From Paracoccus yibinensis (GTDB lineage Bacteria; Pseudomonadota; Alphaproteobacteria; Rhodobacterales; Rhodobacteraceae), in assembly GCF_030846195.1 (NCBI RefSeq), contig NZ_JAVCWH010000004.1, forward strand, positions 62,001-126,000: 64,000 bases of DNA. Reading direction: 5' to 3'. Shown here piece by piece: positions 8,641 through 17,078 of this stretch. The notes under the pieces were generated by a model. That model saw only the letters and a program-made list of their open reading frames with translations, was not told the origin of the DNA and did no database searches. Every line of letters starts with the position of its first letter. The first letter of the stretch is position 1. Position numbers and translations under genes: made by a program.

Positions 8641-9773
8641 AGCGCGTTTCTGGGCATCGGCAGCTCGCCCCGATTATAGGGGCCCCAATCCGTCACCTCG
8701 GGATAGAACTGCCTGCGCCAGGCGCGGACGCGCGGGTTCATCCACCGCCGCCACAAGGGGGGAACCATCGCGGCCCAGGTCATCAGCGGATAGCCATGGG
8801 GCAGTTGCGGGGCCTCGTCTTCCCCATAAGTCTGCAGCAGGGGAAAGCGTCGGTCCGGCTTGTAGTGGTGGTCCGAATGGCGCTGCAGGTTGATCAGCAG
8901 CCAGTTGGACGCGGTGTGGCTGGCATTCCAGCTATGGCGCGGCAGGATATGTTCATAACGGCCATCCCCCAGGTGCTTGCGTGTCAGGCCGTAATGTTCG
9001 ACGTAATTCACGACCTCAAGCTGCCAGACGGCGACGAACGCCTGGAAGACGAACAGCCCCAGGCCCTGTATGCCGCCCAGGGCCAGCGCCAGCAGGATCA
9101 TCCCCCCTTGCAGCGCGGCGTAACGCCAGAACGGGTTGCGCCGGTCCCAGGGGCTGCGCCCCGCCCGCGCCAGCAGCCGGGTTTCCGCGCGCCAGGCGCT
9201 GCCCGGGCCATCGCGCAGCACGCGCCAGAAGAAACGCCAGAACCCCTCGTTATAACGTGCCGATACCGCGTCGCGAGGGGTGGAAACCCAGGCGTGATGG
9301 ACCAGCAGATGCTCGGTCCTGAAATGCGAATAAAGCGTCGAGGCCAGCAGAAGGTCGCCCATCCAGCGTTCGAGGGCAGTTTTCTGATGCAGCAGTTCAT
9401 GCGCATAGACCATGCCGATGGTGCCCGACAGGACGCCCACGCCGAAGAACAGGCCCAGTTTTTCCAGCCCTGACAGATGGCCCGCATGGGTCGCATACCA
9501 GATGCAGCCGAAAATCGCGGCGAATTGCAGCGGAAACCAGATCATCGTCACCGCGCGGTGCCAGAAAAGCCGCGCGGTTTCCGTCTGCGGATCGGGATTT
9601 TCGGTATTCAGCCCCAGCACGCCATCCAGGGCCGTCGTCAGATACCAGGCATAGGCGGGCAGCAGCATGAACCACAATCCCCCCCAGGCCGCCGCAAGCG
9701 CAACCAGAGGCAGCATGACGACGGACATCCAGAAGGGCGCGGCCGGGGGCAGGCCGTTGGGTGAAACGCTCAT
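8637..9773 (-). CDS. alkB: Alkane 1-monooxygenase
   Basis: Integral-membrane non-haem di-iron hydroxylase oxidising the terminal carbon of alkanes, 378 residues. All AlkB histidine boxes are visible: HELLHQ, EHLLVHH, the signature NYVEHYGL and LQRHSDHH, between six hydrophobic helices. ATG 9771-9773 is 10 bases after the mutY stop, so the two are co-transcribed; a GTG two codons earlier is possible. No rubredoxin, rubredoxin reductase or AlkS/AraC regulator lies nearby, so electrons must come from partners encoded elsewhere. The substrate range (alkane or related fatty chain) cannot be read from sequence. Confidence 0.9.
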   Translation of the reverse strand: MSVSPNGLPPAAPFWMSVVMLPLVALAAAWGGLWFMLLPAYAWYLTTALDGVLGLNTENPDPQTETARLFWHRAVTMIWFPLQFAAIFGCIWYATHAGHLSGLEKLGLFFGVGVLSGTIGMVYAHELLHQKTALERWMGDLLLASTLYSHFRTEHLLVHHAWVSTPRDAVSARYNEGFWRFFWRVLRDGPGSAWRAETRLLARAGRSPWDRRNPFWRYAALQGGMILLALALGGIQGLGLFVFQAFVAVWQLEVVNYVEHYGLTRKHLGDGRYEHILPRHSWNASHTASNWLLINLQRHSDHHYKPDRRFPLLQTYGEDEAPQLPHGYPLMTWAAMVPPLWRRWMNPRVRAWRRQFYPEVTDWGPYNRGELPMPRNAL

Positions 9774-9783
9774 GCCCACGATG

Positions 9784-10809
9784 TTACGCGGCGATTTCCG
9801 CCCGCGCCATATCCCAGACCTTGCGCATCAGGCCGGGCAGCGCGTCCCGGTCGATTTGCCGCAGGTTGACCAGATGGCCGCGTGCGGGCGGCCCGTCCAG
9901 ATCGCCCAGCATCACCTGCAGGGACAGGTTGAAATGGGTGAAGACATGCCGGACATGGCCGATGTGCCGCCAGTCCGCTGCGCCCGGCGGCGGCAGGTCG
10001 CGTCCGTCCCAATGGGCCGAGGGAAAGGCCAGCGTGCCCCCCAGAAGACCCTTGGACGGCCGTTCCTCGAACAGCACCGCGTCGCCCTGGCGGGCGACCC
10101 AGGCGATGCCGGTCCGGTCGGGCTTGGCGGCTTTCGGCGCCTTGCGGGGCAGGCTGGCGGCGATGCCCTGGGCGCGGGCATCGCAGTCGTGGATCAGCGG
10201 GCAGATGCCGCAGGCCGGGCTGCGCGGCGTGCAGATGGTGGCGCCCAGGTCCATCATCGCCTGCGCGTAATCGCCTGGCCGCTGCTGAGGGGTCAGGGTT
10301 TCGGCAAGCGCCACAAGTTCGGGCTTGGCGGCGGGAAGAGGCGTTTCCACCGCGAACAGCCGCGCCACCACGCGTTCGACATTGCCGTCCACCACGGTTT
10401 CCGGGGCATCATGGGTGATCGCCGCAATCGCGGCCGAGGTATAGGAACCGATCCCCGGCAAGTCCCGCAAACCGTCGCGCGTAGCCGGAAAGCCGCCCCT
10501 AGCCGCCACCACGCGGGCACAGGCCAGCAGGTTGCGGGCGCGGGCGTAATAGCCAAGTCCCGCCCATTCGGCCATCACCTGCGCATCCGGCGCGGCCGCC
10601 AGATCCTGCACGGTCGGCCACAGCGTCGTGAATCGCTCGAAATAGGCCTTCACCGCCGCCACGGTGGTCTGCTGCAGCATCACCTCGGACAGCCAGACGC
10701 GGTAGGGGTCGGCCTTGCCGCCGCCGGGCGGCACGCGCCAAGGCAGGACGCGCGCGTGGCGGTCATACCAGTCCAGCAGTCGCGGGGCGATCACCTTGGT
10801 GTCACGCAA
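9784..10809 (-). CDS. mutY: A/G-specific adenine DNA glycosylase
   Basis: Removes adenine mispaired with 8-oxoguanine, 341 residues. N-terminal helix-hairpin-helix glycosylase: SEVMLQQT with catalytic Glu42, LPGIGSYTSAAIAAI as the HhH loop, and VVDGNVERV with Asp141. The 4Fe-4S cluster cysteines are at 193, 200, 203 and 209. The C-terminal domain is the NUDIX-like 8-oxoG reader. The start is least certain: TTG 10807-10809 has a GAGGG box and gives the usual short N terminus. It is divergent from the DUF721 gene and drives alkB downstream. Confidence 0.9.
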   Translation of the reverse strand: MRDTKVIAPRLLDWYDRHARVLPWRVPPGGGKADPYRVWLSEVMLQQTTVAAVKAYFERFTTLWPTVQDLAAAPDAQVMAEWAGLGYYARARNLLACARVVAARGGFPATRDGLRDLPGIGSYTSAAIAAITHDAPETVVDGNVERVVARLFAVETPLPAAKPELVALAETLTPQQRPGDYAQAMMDLGATICTPRSPACGICPLIHDCDARAQGIAASLPRKAPKAAKPDRTGIAWVARQGDAVLFEERPSKGLLGGTLAFPSAHWDGRDLPPPGAADWRHIGHVRHVFTHFNLSLQVMLGDLDGPPARGHLVNLRQIDRDALPGLMRKVWDMARAEIAA

Positions 10810-10894
10810 TTATCAGTCCCTCGTTTCCCTTGCCCGGCTTTCATCCGGGAAAGCGTCTGATAAGGATATGGGGGTGATAGCCCGGCAGGCAAAG

Positions 10895-11446
10895 ATGGCA
10901 CGACCGACCGACCATAATCCGAACCACACGGCCCGCCGCAGGCGCGGCTTCCAGCAGGCGTCGATCCTGCTGGCGGACCGGGTCCAGAAGGCCGCCGAAG
11001 GGCGGGGCTTCGCCATGGCGCGCCTTCTGACCCACTGGCCGGAGATCGCCGGACCCCAGCTTGCGGCCATGACCCGGCCCGTGCGCATCAGCCATGCGCG
11101 CACCGGCTTTGGCGCGACGCTGACCCTGCTGACCACCGGGCCGACCGCGCCGCTGGTCGAAATGCAGCTGCCGCAGCTGCGCGAACGGGTCAACGCCTGC
11201 TATGGCTACAACGCCGTGCAGCGCATCGTGCTGACCCAGACCGCGGCAAGCGGATTTGCCGAGGGGCAGGCGGTCTTTGCCACCGCGCCCGCCAAGGCCG
11301 CGCCGCCCGATCCGCAGGTCCGCGAACAGGCCGACCTGATCGCGCGCCAGTTCCAGGATCCCACGCTGGCCGAGGCGATGGCCCTGCTGGCCGTGAACAT
11401 CGCAACCAAACGACACCGGAACCACCGAAAGGATTTTCCATGCTGA
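10895..11446 (+). CDS. DUF721 (DciA-like) protein
   Basis: A 183-residue protein with a DUF721 domain, related to the DciA helicase-loading protein. Seen directly: the basic start TARRRRGFQQASILLADRVQ, then GFAMARLLTHWPEIAGPQLA and NACYGYNAVQRIVLTQ, the conserved alphaproteobacterial layout. ATG 10895 starts just before the conserved part; ATG 10868 is an alternative with AAGGA too close to it. It overlaps the DsbA-like gene by 7 bases, a pairing common in this family of bacteria. A role in replication is inferred from DciA; the alphaproteobacterial branch is little studied. Confidence 0.75.
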   Translation: MARPTDHNPNHTARRRRGFQQASILLADRVQKAAEGRGFAMARLLTHWPEIAGPQLAAMTRPVRISHARTGFGATLTLLTTGPTAPLVEMQLPQLRERVNACYGYNAVQRIVLTQTAASGFAEGQAVFATAPAKAAPPDPQVREQADLIARQFQDPTLAEAMALLAVNIATKRHRNHRKDFPC

Positions 11447-12060
11447 TCCGCTCTGCCGCAGCCGCTCTGGCGCTTGCCTTTGCTGCCCCCGCCGTCATGG
11501 CCCAGGACGCCCCTGCCGCACAGGCGGAAACCCTGCCCGACATCGCCCTGGGCGCCGAAGACGCGCCGCTGACGATCGTGGAATACGCCAGCTTCACCTG
11601 CGGCCATTGCGCCAATTTCCACGAGGAAAGCTGGCCGAAGCTCAAGGCCGAATATGTCGATACCGGCAAGGTGAAATTCATCCAGCGCGACGTCTATTTC
11701 GACCAGCCGGGCCTGTGGGCGGGCGTCCTGGCCCGCTGCGGCGGGGACGACAAGTATTATGCCGTGTCCGACATGCTGTTCGACGAACAACAGGAATGGC
11801 TGGCCGGCGGCACCGGCGAGGAGATCGCCGCCAACCTGCGCAAGATCGGCCTGAAGGCCGGCATGACCGATGAACAGATGACCGCCTGCTGGGAAGATAC
11901 CGCCAAGGCCGAACAGTTGATCGCGACCTTCCAGCAGAACGCCAGCGCCGACGAGATCGAGGCGACGCCGACCTTCATCATCGGCGGCGAAAAGGTCCAG
12001 AACCAGCCCTGGGACGACATCAAGGGCATCATCGACGCCAAGCTGGCCGAGGCGAACTGA
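11440..12060 (+). CDS. Periplasmic DsbA-family thiol:disulfide oxidoreductase
   Basis: A 206-residue exported thioredoxin-fold protein. Residues 1-21 form a Sec signal peptide ending AVMA. The active site is FTCGHCANF (Cys54, Cys57), and the cis-Pro loop is ATPTFIIGG near residue 183. The CGHC motif and the inserted helical domain fit the DsbA/DsbG-like group (thioredoxin_4) rather than a thioredoxin. It overlaps the DUF721 stop, so it is translationally coupled. Whether it oxidises or isomerises substrates is not visible; no DsbB is adjacent. Confidence 0.85.
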   Translation: MLIRSAAAALALAFAAPAVMAQDAPAAQAETLPDIALGAEDAPLTIVEYASFTCGHCANFHEESWPKLKAEYVDTGKVKFIQRDVYFDQPGLWAGVLARCGGDDKYYAVSDMLFDEQQEWLAGGTGEEIAANLRKIGLKAGMTDEQMTACWEDTAKAEQLIATFQQNASADEIEATPTFIIGGEKVQNQPWDDIKGIIDAKLAEAN

Positions 12061-12070
12061 GCCGCGATGC

Positions 12071-12094
12071 GGCCCGTCCGCGACCGGGCGGGCC
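12071..12094 (+). terminator. Hairpin after the DsbA-like gene
   Basis: A 10-bp stem with one G-T pair (12071-12080 with 12085-12094), a 4-base loop and only a short GGTT tail. Probably ends the DUF721-dsbA transcript, ahead of mscL. Confidence 0.4.
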
Positions 12095-12180
12095 GGTTCA
12101 TCGGCGGAATTGCCTTTTGATTGTCGGGACAGCATGATTTGCAGGCGCCGGGATGGCGCGTGGCTTACAGGAAAGCTGTC

Positions 12181-12636
12181 ATGATCAGAGAGTTCAGGGA
12201 ATTCATCGCCCGCGGCAATGTCATCGACCTTGCCGTCGGGATCATCATCGGCGCGGCCTTCACGGCGATCGTGAATTCCCTTGTGGCCGATCTTATAAAC
12301 CCGATCCTTGGTCTGCTGACCGGCGGGGTGGATTTCACCAACAAGTATTTCGTCCTGTCCGGCAATGTTCCCGAAGGCGCAAGCCTTGCCGCCGCCCGCG
12401 ATTCGGGCGCGGCAGTCTTTGCCTATGGCGCCTTTGCCATGGCGGTGCTGAACTTTCTGATCATCGCCTGGGCGGTGTTCCTGCTGGTCAAGGCGGTGAA
12501 CCGCTTGCAGCGCATGGCTATGAAGCCCAAGGAAGAAGTCGCGGCCGGCCCCACGCAAGAGGAGTTGCTGGCCCAGATCCGCGACCTGCTGGCGGACCGG
12601 ACCGTCTGGGCCGACGGTCCCGCACCGCGGATCTGA
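12181..12636 (+). CDS. mscL: Large-conductance mechanosensitive channel
   Basis: Homopentameric inner-membrane safety valve opened by membrane tension during hypo-osmotic shock. At 151 residues it has the family's usual size. Seen: the amphipathic N-terminal helix [22 protein letters not shown]1 with [12 protein letters not shown], a periplasmic loop, TM2 ([17 protein letters not shown]) and the cytoplasmic helix after [15 protein letters not shown] 12181 is chosen because the protein then starts exactly as in homologues. Single gene, convergent with alanine dehydrogenase. Confidence 0.95.
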   Translation: MIREFREFIARGNVIDLAVGIIIGAAFTAIVNSLVADLINPILGLLTGGVDFTNKYFVLSGNVPEGASLAAARDSGAAVFAYGAFAMAVLNFLIIAWAVFLLVKAVNRLQRMAMKPKEEVAAGPTQEELLAQIRDLLADRTVWADGPAPRI

Positions 12637-12654
12637 GCCTGGGCCGCGCCCGCT

Positions 12655-13773
12655 TCAGCTTGCCAGCAACTGATCGGGCGTGATCGCCTCCAGTCCCAAT
12701 GCATCGCCCACCGGGGGCGAGGTCAGCCGCCCCTGATGCGTTGACAGGCCCGCGCGCAGGTGGGGATCCTCCAGCACCGCCTGCCGCCAGCCCTTGTCCG
12801 CAAGCGCCAGCATGAAGGGCAGGGTGGCGTTCCCCAGGGCCTGGGTCGATGTCCGCGCCACGGCGCCGGGCATGTTCGCCACGCAGTAATGCACGATCCC
12901 GTCCACCTCATAGATCGGGTCCTGGTGGGTCGTCGGGCGCGACGTCTCGAAGCAGCCGCCCTGGTCGATGGCCACGTCCACCAGAACCGCGCCCGGCTGC
13001 ATCGTGCCAAGCTGGTCGCGCGAAACCAGCTTGGGCGCGGCGGCGCCGGGGATCAGCACCGCGCCGATTACCATGTCGGCCCTGCGGATCAGGTCGGCCG
13101 TGGCGGCCGCGCTGGAATACTGGGTGGTCAGCCTGCCCATGAAGATGTCGTCGAGGTATGACAGCCGCGCCACCGAGCGGTCCGTGACCGTCACATTGGC
13201 GCCCATGCCCACGGCCACCCGCGCTGCCGCCGTGCCCACCACGCCGCCACCGATGATCACGACATTCGCGGGCCTGACGCCCGGCACGCCGCCCAACAGA
13301 ACGCCGCGTCCGCCATTGGCCTTTTGCAGCGCCCAGGCGCCCATCTGCGGGGCCAGCCGACCCGCCACCTCGGACATCGGCGCCAGCAGGGGCAGCCCGC
13401 CGCGCGCATCCGTCACGGTTTCATAGGCGATGGCGGTCACGCCCGACGCCAGCAGGTCGCGGGTCTGGTCGGGGTCGGGCGCCAGATGCAGATAGGTGAA
13501 CAGCACCTGCCCGTCGCGCAGCATCCTGCGCTCTGCCGCCTGGGGTTCCTTGACCTTCACGATCATGTCCGCCGCATCGAAGACGGATTTCGCGTCCGGT
13601 GCGATACTGGCCCCCGCAGCCGCATAGTCGTCGTCCGTGAAGCCCGCGCCAAGACCCGCGCCGCTTTCCACGATGACGCCGTGGCCACGGGACACGGCCT
13701 CGGTCGCGGCGGCAGGGGTCAGGCCCACGCGGAATTCCTGCGGCTTGATTTCCCTTGGACAGCCAATCTTCAT
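12655..13773 (-). CDS. ald: Alanine dehydrogenase
   Basis: NAD-dependent interconversion of L-alanine with pyruvate and ammonium, 372 residues. Substrate residues are visible: Arg15 in EFRVGL, Lys75 in KVKEP and His96 in YLHLA. The Rossmann NAD site is [13 protein letters not shown], and ALGNATLPF near the C terminus is typical of Ald. Start 13771-13773 has a GGGAGGA box; an in-frame start 11 codons upstream is less likely. The divergent Lrp-family gene 130 bases away is the expected regulator (AldR type), which would make alanine the likely effector. Confidence 0.95.
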   Translation of the reverse strand: MKIGCPREIKPQEFRVGLTPAAATEAVSRGHGVIVESGAGLGAGFTDDDYAAAGASIAPDAKSVFDAADMIVKVKEPQAAERRMLRDGQVLFTYLHLAPDPDQTRDLLASGVTAIAYETVTDARGGLPLLAPMSEVAGRLAPQMGAWALQKANGGRGVLLGGVPGVRPANVVIIGGGVVGTAAARVAVGMGANVTVTDRSVARLSYLDDIFMGRLTTQYSSAAATADLIRRADMVIGAVLIPGAAAPKLVSRDQLGTMQPGAVLVDVAIDQGGCFETSRPTTHQDPIYEVDGIVHYCVANMPGAVARTSTQALGNATLPFMLALADKGWRQAVLEDPHLRAGLSTHQGRLTSPPVGDALGLEAITPDQLLAS

Positions 13774-13868
13774 CTTATCCTCCCTTGTTTTGGTCCAGTG
13801 TGGCACCGGCCCGTTGCAAGGTGCTGCGAAGGTTTTGCCCTCTGGCTTGGACCCGCCACAGAAAACGA

Positions 13869-13897
13869 TGGAAATCGGTTCATCCGTCGAAGATTAT
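13869..13897 (+). promoter_or_regulatory. Possible promoter of the Lrp-family gene
   Basis: TGGAAA (13869-13874) and GATTAT (13892-13897) are 17 bases apart, each 4/6 to consensus. The GATTAT ends 6 bases before the ATG at 13904, so the transcript could be leaderless, which would fit the lack of a ribosome-binding site there. Confidence 0.3.
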
Positions 13898-13903
13898 CCC
13901 GCT

Positions 13904-14365
13904 ATGTCTGATCTTGATGCAATAGACCGCCGGATCCTGGCCCTGCTTCAGAAAGAAGGGCGAATCAGCAATGCCGAACTGGCGCTGCGGGTGCATCTGT
14001 CGCCCTCGGCCTGCCACCGCCGCGTCCAGCGGCTTGAGGAGACGGGTGTGATCCACGGCTATGTCGCGCTTCTGGATGCGCGGAAACTGCGCCGCCAGAC
14101 CACGGTTTTCGTGGAGATCACCCTGTCCGGCCAGGCCGACGAGGTGCTGGAGGCGTTCGAGAAGGGCGTGCGCGCCATCCCCGACGTGCTGGAATGCCAC
14201 TTGATGGCGGGGACCGCCGATTACCTGCTGAAGATCGTGGTCGAGGATACCGACGACTTCGCCCGCATCCATCGCCAGCATCTTGCCCGGCTGCCAGGGG
14301 TGGCTCAGATGCATTCGTCCTTTGCGCTGCGCACGGTGTTCCGCACCACGGCGATCCCGGTGTGA
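13904..14365 (+). CDS. Lrp/AsnC-family transcriptional regulator (AldR-like)
   Basis: A 153-residue feast/famine regulator. The N-terminal helix-turn-helix includes LDAIDRRILALLQKEGRISNAELA and LSPSACHRRVQRLEETG, and the C-terminal RAM ligand domain covers about 65-150 (VFVEITL, LECHLMAGTADYLLKIVV). Standing divergently before ald, it probably activates alanine dehydrogenase in response to alanine, as AldR/AldR-like proteins do. The start ATG 13904 gives the usual short N terminus; ATG 13868 in frame would add 12 residues. The esterase gene begins 2 bases after the stop. Confidence 0.85.
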   Translation: MSDLDAIDRRILALLQKEGRISNAELALRVHLSPSACHRRVQRLEETGVIHGYVALLDARKLRRQTTVFVEITLSGQADEVLEAFEKGVRAIPDVLECHLMAGTADYLLKIVVEDTDDFARIHRQHLARLPGVAQMHSSFALRTVFRTTAIPV

Positions 14366-14366
14366 C

Positions 14367-15224
14367 ATGGCCGTAAGCCGCCGCCGCCTGCTGTCCCTGC
14401 TGGCCGCCGCCGCGGCCTCGCCGTCCCTGGCCCAGCCCCCGCAAGACCCGCCCGACGAGATCGCCCATCCCCGCGCCAGCCATTTCGCCTTCGGCCCCTC
14501 GGGCGACCAATGGCGGATCCATGTGGGCCTTCCCGATGCGCCGCCCCCGCCGCAGGGATATTCGGCGATCCTGTCGCTGGACGCCCGGAAGACCTTTCCG
14601 CAGTTCTGGCGGCACCGCGAGGCCAGGGCCGCAAAGGCGCCGGTGATCTTGTTCGGCATCGGCTACGAAGGCGCCATCCGCCGCTGGCGCGACCTGACCT
14701 CGCGGGCGATGCAGCCGGTTCAGCCGATCCTTTTCTATCGCGGGGCGCCTGCCGACCGCGTGACGGGCGGGCGGGACGCCTTCCTGTCCATGATCGCCGA
14801 TCAACTGTTGCCCGAACTGGCCCGCCGTTATCCCCTGAACCGGGGCGACATGACGATCTATGGCCATTCGCTGGGCGGGTTGTTCGTCCTGCACGCGCTG
14901 TTCACCCGTCCGCACCTGTTCGCGCGCCATGTGGCCGCCGACCCCTCGGTCTGGTGGAACGCGGGCGAATCCCAGCGCGAGGCGCAGGCTTTCGCGGGCG
15001 GGGTTGCGGCGGCGGGCGGGATCGTCGATCCCGTGATCCAGGTGATGATCGCGCAGGCAGGACGGGCACGCCAGGGGCATCCCCACGATCCCACCGCCCT
15101 GGTTCGGATCCTGTCAGGGATCCCTGGGATCGAGACCCTGTATCGGCCCTATCCCCAGGAAAATCACGGTTCGCTGATGGCACCCTCGACGCTGGATGCC
15201 TTGGACCTGCATTTGCGGGGATAG
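14367..15224 (+). CDS. Exported alpha/beta-hydrolase, putative esterase
   Basis: A 285-residue protein of the Esterase D/IroE-like group. The N terminus SRRRLLSLLAAAAAS is a signal peptide with a twin-arginine-like start, so periplasmic location is likely. The nucleophile elbow is GHSLGG (Ser168), and the probable catalytic His is in QENHGS near residue 267. Members of this group hydrolyse ferric siderophores or simple acyl esters. No siderophore genes are nearby, so the substrate is open. It follows the Lrp gene directly and may share its transcript. Confidence 0.7.
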   Translation: MAVSRRRLLSLLAAAAASPSLAQPPQDPPDEIAHPRASHFAFGPSGDQWRIHVGLPDAPPPPQGYSAILSLDARKTFPQFWRHREARAAKAPVILFGIGYEGAIRRWRDLTSRAMQPVQPILFYRGAPADRVTGGRDAFLSMIADQLLPELARRYPLNRGDMTIYGHSLGGLFVLHALFTRPHLFARHVAADPSVWWNAGESQREAQAFAGGVAAAGGIVDPVIQVMIAQAGRARQGHPHDPTALVRILSGIPGIETLYRPYPQENHGSLMAPSTLDALDLHLRG

Positions 15225-15228
15225 AGAT

Positions 15229-15951
15229 TCAGGCAGGTATCGCCCGCGCCTGCGAGGCCAGGCCGGCCGCATAGCCGACCGCGAGGGAGAGGAACACCAT
15301 TTCACCGCCGTCCTCGATGATGCCGACGATGCCGCCGAGTATCGAATAGGCCGGCGTATAGACGTGCAGGAAATCGATCGCAGAAGCGCAGAACGCGGCG
15401 GCCCCCAGCAAAAGGAACAGCGCAACGGTTTGACGCCTGATGATGAAAGGGGCCTTGATCCAGCCATAGACCAGGGTTCCGGCAACTGCGATCCCTTCGA
15501 ACGCTATGAAGATCAGTTCTCCGGCCCCTGGCGGCAGAGCCAGGCCCGGAGCAATCGCCGCGACCAAGGGCGAAGCAAAGCGTTCGTGCAGTTGCAGGCT
15601 GTCGTCCAGCAAGGCGACAAGGGAAAAGATGAAGAATCCCAGATAGATGACCTGTCTTTGCCTGCGCAGCAGCAGCGCCGACAGCGCTGCAAGGACCAAC
15701 CATTTGATGTAAGTCAAGACCTCGCCCATGGCCCAGTCGCGGTCGATGCGCAAGGCCTCGGGGAAGGTGGGAATCAATCCGTTCAGGAACAGCAAGCCGA
15801 GAACTGAATGAAGCAGGATCAGGACGGCATCGGCGATCAAGAACCCTATCAGGATGGGAACGTTAAACCCTGTCTCTCCGTAGTGAGAGATGGCAGCCAA
15901 CCGGGATTTACCCCGATAGGGAAAACCGTTTCCTGAAATCATGATACTCAT
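15229..15951 (-). CDS. Orphan integral-membrane protein of unknown function
   Basis: 240 residues; I do not recognise the family. About six or seven hydrophobic helices are visible (for example VPILIGFLIADAVLILLHSV, LVLAALSALLL, VIYLGFFIFSLVALLDD, TVALFLLLGAAAFCA). Acidic and histidine residues lie in or near helices (LLDDSLQLHERF, AIDFLHVY, GIIEDGGEMVFL), which might bind metal or haem, but that is speculation. The region is visibly lower in GC and freer in third-position use than its neighbours, suggesting recent acquisition. Upstream is AT-rich with TTAACCGTT at 15985-15993. It converges with the esterase gene. Confidence 0.6.
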   Translation of the reverse strand: MSIMISGNGFPYRGKSRLAAISHYGETGFNVPILIGFLIADAVLILLHSVLGLLFLNGLIPTFPEALRIDRDWAMGEVLTYIKWLVLAALSALLLRRQRQVIYLGFFIFSLVALLDDSLQLHERFASPLVAAIAPGLALPPGAGELIFIAFEGIAVAGTLVYGWIKAPFIIRRQTVALFLLLGAAAFCASAIDFLHVYTPAYSILGGIVGIIEDGGEMVFLSLAVGYAAGLASQARAIPA

Positions 15952-16031
15952 ACACCACAGACGAACACAAAAACGTCACATAAGTTAACCGTTGAGGCAA
16001 CCGCCTTGTGGCTGTGGATGGGCCAAACGCA

Positions 16032-16060
16032 AACCCCCGCAGCCTTGGGCTGCGGGGGTT
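16032..16060. terminator. Bidirectional terminator downstream of rpsU
   Basis: Perfect 13-bp stem (AACCCCCGCAGCC at 16032-16044, its complement at 16048-16060) with a 3-base loop and a TTTG tail on either strand. It ends the rpsU transcript (minus strand) and insulates the orphan membrane gene. Confidence 0.8.
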
Positions 16061-16108
16061 TGTCATGAAACGCTGTCGCGCCGTCTTGCGGTGCGCCTTG
16101 GCGGCCCC

Positions 16109-16315
16109 TTAAAGGGCGCCTTCGCGCTGGGCCTTTTTCCGGGCCAGCTTGCGGGCGCGGCGCACGGCCTCGGCCTGCTCACGGGCTTTCTTGACGGACG
16201 GTTTCTCGAAATGCTGCCGAAGCTTCATTTCGCGGAACACGCCCTCGCGCTGAAGTTTCTTCTTCAGGGCACGAAGCGCCTGTTCGACGTTGTTGTCGCG
16301 AACGTTGACCTGCAT
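16109..16315 (-). CDS. rpsU: 30S ribosomal protein S21
   Basis: A 68-residue, very basic small-subunit protein needed for initiation on the 30S platform. [20 protein letters not shown] opens exactly as alphaproteobacterial S21, followed by the [13 protein letters not shown] block and a Lys/Arg-rich tail [30 protein letters not shown] precedes the start. It is a single gene with a strong terminator downstream and is divergent from coq9. Confidence 0.97.
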   Translation of the reverse strand: MQVNVRDNNVEQALRALKKKLQREGVFREMKLRQHFEKPSVKKAREQAEAVRRARKLARKKAQREGAL

Positions 16316-16407
16316 GTGGTTGTCACCACCTTCCTAGGTTAGAGTTGCAAAGATTGCAGGATGCGCCCCCCTATCAAAGCCGGGCGCCCTTGTCCAGAGA
16401 GGCTGCC

Positions 16408-17064
16408 ATGACCCGAACCGACCGCGACGCCCTTCTTGACGCCGCCCTGGCCCATGTCCCCTTCGAAGGGATGAACGACCGCGCCCTGATGGCGGGCGCC
16501 CGCGACCTGAACATGTCGCCCGACCTCGCGCGGGTGCATTTCCCCCAAGGCGGGGCGGGCCTTGCCGCCGCCTATCATCGCCGCGCGGATGCGATGCTGC
16601 GCGACAGCCTGTCCCAGACCCCGCCGGGCGGCCGTTTTCGCGATCGCGTGGCCGAGGCGATCTGGCGCCGCCTGATGCTGGTCGATGCCGAACTGGTGCG
16701 CGCGGGGGCCGCGACCTTGTCGCTGCCGCAGAATGCGGCGCTTGCGGCCCGGCTGGTTTGGGAAACGGCGGATGTGATCTGGACCGGGCTTGGCGACACG
16801 TCGCGCGACGTCAACTGGTATTCGAAACGCGCCACCCTGTCTGCGGTCATCAGCGCCACGGTTCTGTTCTGGCTGGGCGACGATTCGCCCGACCATGCCG
16901 AAACCCGCGGCTTCATCGACCGCCGCATCGACGGAGTGATGCGGTTCGAATCGGTAAAATCGACCTTGCGCAAGCTGCCGGGCGCGGAAACGTTGGCGCA
17001 GATGGCCTTTGGCTGGATCCGCGCGCCCGAACCGCGCAACCTGCCCGGCCGCACCCGTCCCTGA
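16408..17064 (+). CDS. coq9: COQ9-family ubiquinone biosynthesis protein
   Basis: A 218-residue lipid-binding TetR-like-fold protein assisting late ubiquinone synthesis. The family hallmark DVNWYSKRATLSAVIS and FLWL-type segment VLFWLGDDSPD are present at about 135-170, followed by a helix with FIDRRIDGVMRFESVK. The N-terminal part resembles a helix-turn-helix, but COQ9 proteins do not act as repressors. Start ATG 16408 has an AGAGAGG box. The quinone oxidoreductase gene starts 14 bases downstream, so the pair forms a small quinone-related operon. Confidence 0.9.
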   Translation: MTRTDRDALLDAALAHVPFEGMNDRALMAGARDLNMSPDLARVHFPQGGAGLAAAYHRRADAMLRDSLSQTPPGGRFRDRVAEAIWRRLMLVDAELVRAGAATLSLPQNAALAARLVWETADVIWTGLGDTSRDVNWYSKRATLSAVISATVLFWLGDDSPDHAETRGFIDRRIDGVMRFESVKSTLRKLPGAETLAQMAFGWIRAPEPRNLPGRTRP

Positions 17065-17078
17065 CGCAAGGAGTAGGA

